From NCBI GenBank assembly GCA_965223825.1, contig OZ245018.1, forward strand, positions 806,001 to 870,000: a stretch of 64,000 nucleotides of DNA. The letters are read 5' to 3'. The stretch is from CAJXQU01 sp965223825 (lineage in GTDB: Bacteria > Pseudomonadota > Gammaproteobacteria > CAJXQU01). How positions within the stretch are numbered: the first letter of the stretch is position 1; every line of letters starts with the position of its first letter. Shown in pieces: positions 61,953-64,000 of this stretch. The position numbers and the translations under genes are program-made. A model generated the notes under the pieces. It did no database searches, had not been told where the DNA came from, and was given only the letters and a program-made list of their open reading frames with translations.

Positions 61953-63217
61953 GCAATGTAAGCTTTATGGAAAAATTGCTTGGTGGCGTTGAAGTGAAGT
62001 GGAAGGCTCTGGGAGGTGTAGCGGAGTATTCCCAAACGCGAGTTGATTCCTCTGGTCTTAACGCAGCGTCCTTTGTTGGAGTCGATAATCTTGTTGCTGA
62101 CAAAGGCGGCCGCGTTGACGCAACTTATATGCCCAACACAGAGCGTTTGACTGCATATGAAACGGGAGACATCCTCCTCGGCAATATTCGCCCATACCTC
62201 AAGAAAGTTTGGAAGGCGACCAGCTCAGGAGGTTGTAGTGGTGATGTACTCGCTGTGCGCATATCAGAAAACTTCAAAAGAATCGTGAGCTCTGATTATC
62301 TCTACTACCTTTTGTCGTCAGACGAATTTTTCTCGTACAACATGCAGCATGCCAAAGGCGCAAAAATGCCGCGTGGAAATAAAGCCGCAATTTTGAATTA
62401 CAAAATTCCCATCCCCTGCCCAGATAACCCAAAAAAATCCCTAGAAGTCCAAGCCGAAATCGTCCGCATACTGGACACCTTCACCGAGCTGACCACCGAG
62501 CTGACCGCCGAGCTGACCGCCCGCAAAAAACAATACAACTACTACCGCGACCAGTTGTTGAGTTTTGAAGAAGGGGAAGTGGAGTGGAAGACGTTGGGGG
62601 AAATAACACGTGTTTCTTCTGCGTCTCGAGTTCATAAAAATGAGTGGACTACATCAGGTGTTCCATTTTTTAGAACAAGTGATGTCATTTCGATATTCAA
62701 TGGTGTAAAAAATTCACGTGATGATGCTTTCATTTCAAACGAGTTATATGAAACATTGTCATCAAAATCTGGAAAAACTCAAAAGAATGATATTTTAGTA
62801 ACTGGTGGCGGAACTATTGGTATTCCTTATATAGTGCCAAATGACGAACCTTTATATTTTAAAGATGCTGACTTGTTATGCATCAAAAAATCAAAAACAT
62901 TTAATAGCAAGTTCTTATATCATTATTTCTTAACGACAAAGTTTAGAATCTATTTGGAGAATATTTCGCACAACTCAACCATTGCGCATTATACGATTTC
63001 ACAAATCAAAAAAACTCCTATTCCAGTTCCTCCTCTCGAAGAACAAACCCGCATCGTCGCCATCCTCGATAAATTCGACGCCCTAACCAGTTCAATCACC
63101 GAAGGCTTACCCCGCGAAATCGAATTGCGCCAACAGCAATATGAATACTACCGCGATTTACTATTGAGCTTCCCTGAATCAAGAAAGCCTAAACCGGATG
63201 CAGAGGTAGCGGCCTGA
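61949..63217 (+). CDS. hsdS: Type I restriction-modification specificity subunit HsdS
   Basis: A 422-residue subunit with two target-recognition domains (residues about 10-160 and 210-380). Each is followed by a conserved helical spacer (RKKQYNYYRDQLLSF and LRQQQYEYYRDLLLSFP). Each TRD should read one half of a bipartite site. The second TRD is clearly more AT-rich than the first and than hsdM, a sign of domain exchange. The central spacer contains TAEL-type tetrapeptide repeats. The Fic gene starts 1 base after the stop. Confidence 0.93.
   Translation: MSNVSFMEKLLGGVEVKWKALGGVAEYSQTRVDSSGLNAASFVGVDNLVADKGGRVDATYMPNTERLTAYETGDILLGNIRPYLKKVWKATSSGGCSGDVLAVRISENFKRIVSSDYLYYLLSSDEFFSYNMQHAKGAKMPRGNKAAILNYKIPIPCPDNPKKSLEVQAEIVRILDTFTELTTELTAELTARKKQYNYYRDQLLSFEEGEVEWKTLGEITRVSSASRVHKNEWTTSGVPFFRTSDVISIFNGVKNSRDDAFISNELYETLSSKSGKTQKNDILVTGGGTIGIPYIVPNDEPLYFKDADLLCIKKSKTFNSKFLYHYFLTTKFRIYLENISHNSTIAHYTISQIKKTPIPVPPLEEQTRIVAILDKFDALTSSITEGLPREIELRQQQYEYYRDLLLSFPESRKPKPDAEVAA
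62480..62515 (+). repeat. Three tandem 12-bp repeats encoding TAEL-type units in HsdS
   Basis: Codons 178-189 read FTEL-TTEL-TAEL, from near-identical 12-base units. In EcoR124-family HsdS, changes between two and three TAEL copies alter the spacing of the recognition site. Confidence 0.8.
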
Positions 63218-63218
63218 T

Positions 63219-64000
63219 ATGCCTTACCAACCGCCTTTTACCATTACCGCCGAGATCCTGAACCTGGTGGCCGATATCAGCCAGCAGGTGGGCGCGCTGG
63301 ATGCCAGTGCGTTAAACGCCTCGCCGCAGTTGCGCAAACAGAATCGCATTAAAACCATTACTGGTACGCTGGCGATTGAAGGTAATACCCTGACCGAAGA
63401 GCAAGTAACAGCGATTGTTGACGGTAAAGCGGTGCTGGGCAGTGTGCGTGAGTTAGCTGAAGTAAAGGGCGCGATTGCCGCTTATGATGCACTGCCGACG
63501 TTTACGCCCAGTGCGGTGGATGATTTGCTCGCCGCACACGCTTTAATGTTGTCGGATATGTTAGTGAATGCGGGAGAATTTCGTAGTCAAGGCGTGGGGA
63601 TTCATAAAGGTGGCGTGGTGCATCATGTCGCACCGCCTGCACATCCAGTATCTGGGTTAATGGCCGACTTAACGCAGTGGCTTAACAGCAGCAAAGATCA
63701 CCCGCTTATTGCTAGCAGCGTGTTTCATTACGAGTTTGAGTTTATCCACCCGTTCAGTGATGGCAATGGGCGCATGGGGCGTTTATGGCAAACCTTGATT
63801 TTGTCTAAATGGCACCCGCTGTTTTTATCGCTACCACTGGAAAGCGTGATTAAAGAACATCAGCAGCAGTACTATCAGGCGCTCGAAGACGCCGATCAAC
63901 AAACCGACAGCACGCCGTTTGTTCATTTTATGTTAACGGTGATCGCTCAAACCTTATCACAATCAATGGCGCAAAACGCCCCTGCAAACGCCCCTGCAAA
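63219..64000 (+). CDS. Fic family protein, class II, truncated by the window end
   Basis: 260 codons are present and the frame is still open at 64000. The Fic core HPFSDGNGRMGR (near residue 177) has the catalytic His and the nucleotide/metal residues, so it can be an AMP transferase. The N-terminal inhibitory helix motif T-x3-E-G is intact in TLAIEGN near residue 50, the class II arrangement in which its Glu blocks ATP. The end of the visible part begins a proline/alanine repeat. It lies in the hsd operon, 1 base after hsdS, so it should be co-expressed with the methyltransferase; hsdR is expected further on. Confidence 0.92.
   Translation, partial: MPYQPPFTITAEILNLVADISQQVGALDASALNASPQLRKQNRIKTITGTLAIEGNTLTEEQVTAIVDGKAVLGSVRELAEVKGAIAAYDALPTFTPSAVDDLLAAHALMLSDMLVNAGEFRSQGVGIHKGGVVHHVAPPAHPVSGLMADLTQWLNSSKDHPLIASSVFHYEFEFIHPFSDGNGRMGRLWQTLILSKWHPLFLSLPLESVIKEHQQQYYQALEDADQQTDSTPFVHFMLTVIAQTLSQSMAQNAPANAPA
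63975..64000 (+). repeat. 12-bp tandem repeat encoding Asn-Ala-Pro-Ala in the fic gene
   Basis: AACGCCCCTGCA occurs twice in full (63975-63986 and 63987-63998) and begins a third time at the window edge. It is in frame and gives NAPA units. The total copy number lies outside the window. Confidence 0.8.

Noticed and set aside
1..64000. CRISPR arrays, tRNA/rRNA genes, complete insertion sequences or a prophage
   Set aside because: No regularly spaced repeats, no tRNA T-loop context, no transposase with terminal repeats and no phage structural genes were seen.

Overview
The window looks like chromosome from a methylotrophic gammaproteobacterium, most simply a marine Methylophaga-type organism. 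The evidence is a complete run of methanol-dehydrogenase accessory genes, mxaRSACKL (54520-59777), and a separate mxaD-like gene (20023-20604). The housekeeping genes (prmB, tex, hslO, djlA, umuDC, class I fumarase) are of gammaproteobacterial type. The genus is an inference; the methylotrophy call rests on gene content and order.

Layout. 1-5100: the end of glgC, glcD with a small conserved gene, an HDOD-REC-GGDEF signalling protein and a CDF metal transporter. 5187-9979: an AT-rich surface-polysaccharide block (pyruvyl transferase, GT4, Wzx-type flippase, GT2). 10090-13044: a large secreted beta-propeller protein. 13320-24653: yaiI, tex, hslO, fumarase, a YVTN propeller gene beside mxaD, a Cys-rich metal permease, prmB, and djlA after a decayed stretch. 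24749-24972: remnant of a tyrosine recombinase. 25045-31173: UPF0104-type membrane protein, aroC, MFS transporter, DUF2853 gene, glcE and glcF.

31326-51359 is the most interesting part. An eight-gene lipid-modification operon (methyltransferase, DUF2878, DUF1295, DUF6134-like, lipocalin, flavoprotein, DUF1365, Cfa) lies divergent to a periplasmic glutathione peroxidase. It is followed by umuDC and a MerR regulator with the full adenosylcobalamin photoreceptor signature of CarH/LitR. After a lipoprotein gene, a TonB receptor/PepSY pair and a LysR-pirin-FMN reductase trio comes an Fe-S (6-4) photolyase. I read this as a light and photo-oxidative stress island. TTGTACAA palindromes and a TTATACAAA/TTTGTATAA inverted repeat mark several of its promoters.

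51665-64000: an Hsp20 gene with a possible RNA thermometer, a GT2/sulfotransferase pair, mxaRSACKL, then a type IC restriction-modification locus (hsdM, hsdS with TAEL-type spacer repeats) and a class II Fic gene cut by the window end.

GATC is three to four times more frequent than chance in core genes (18 in the 1.1 kb of aroC by hand count) but only about chance level in the polysaccharide block (about 11 in 2.7 kb). This separates native DNA from probably acquired DNA. I found no tRNA, rRNA, CRISPR array or intact insertion sequence.
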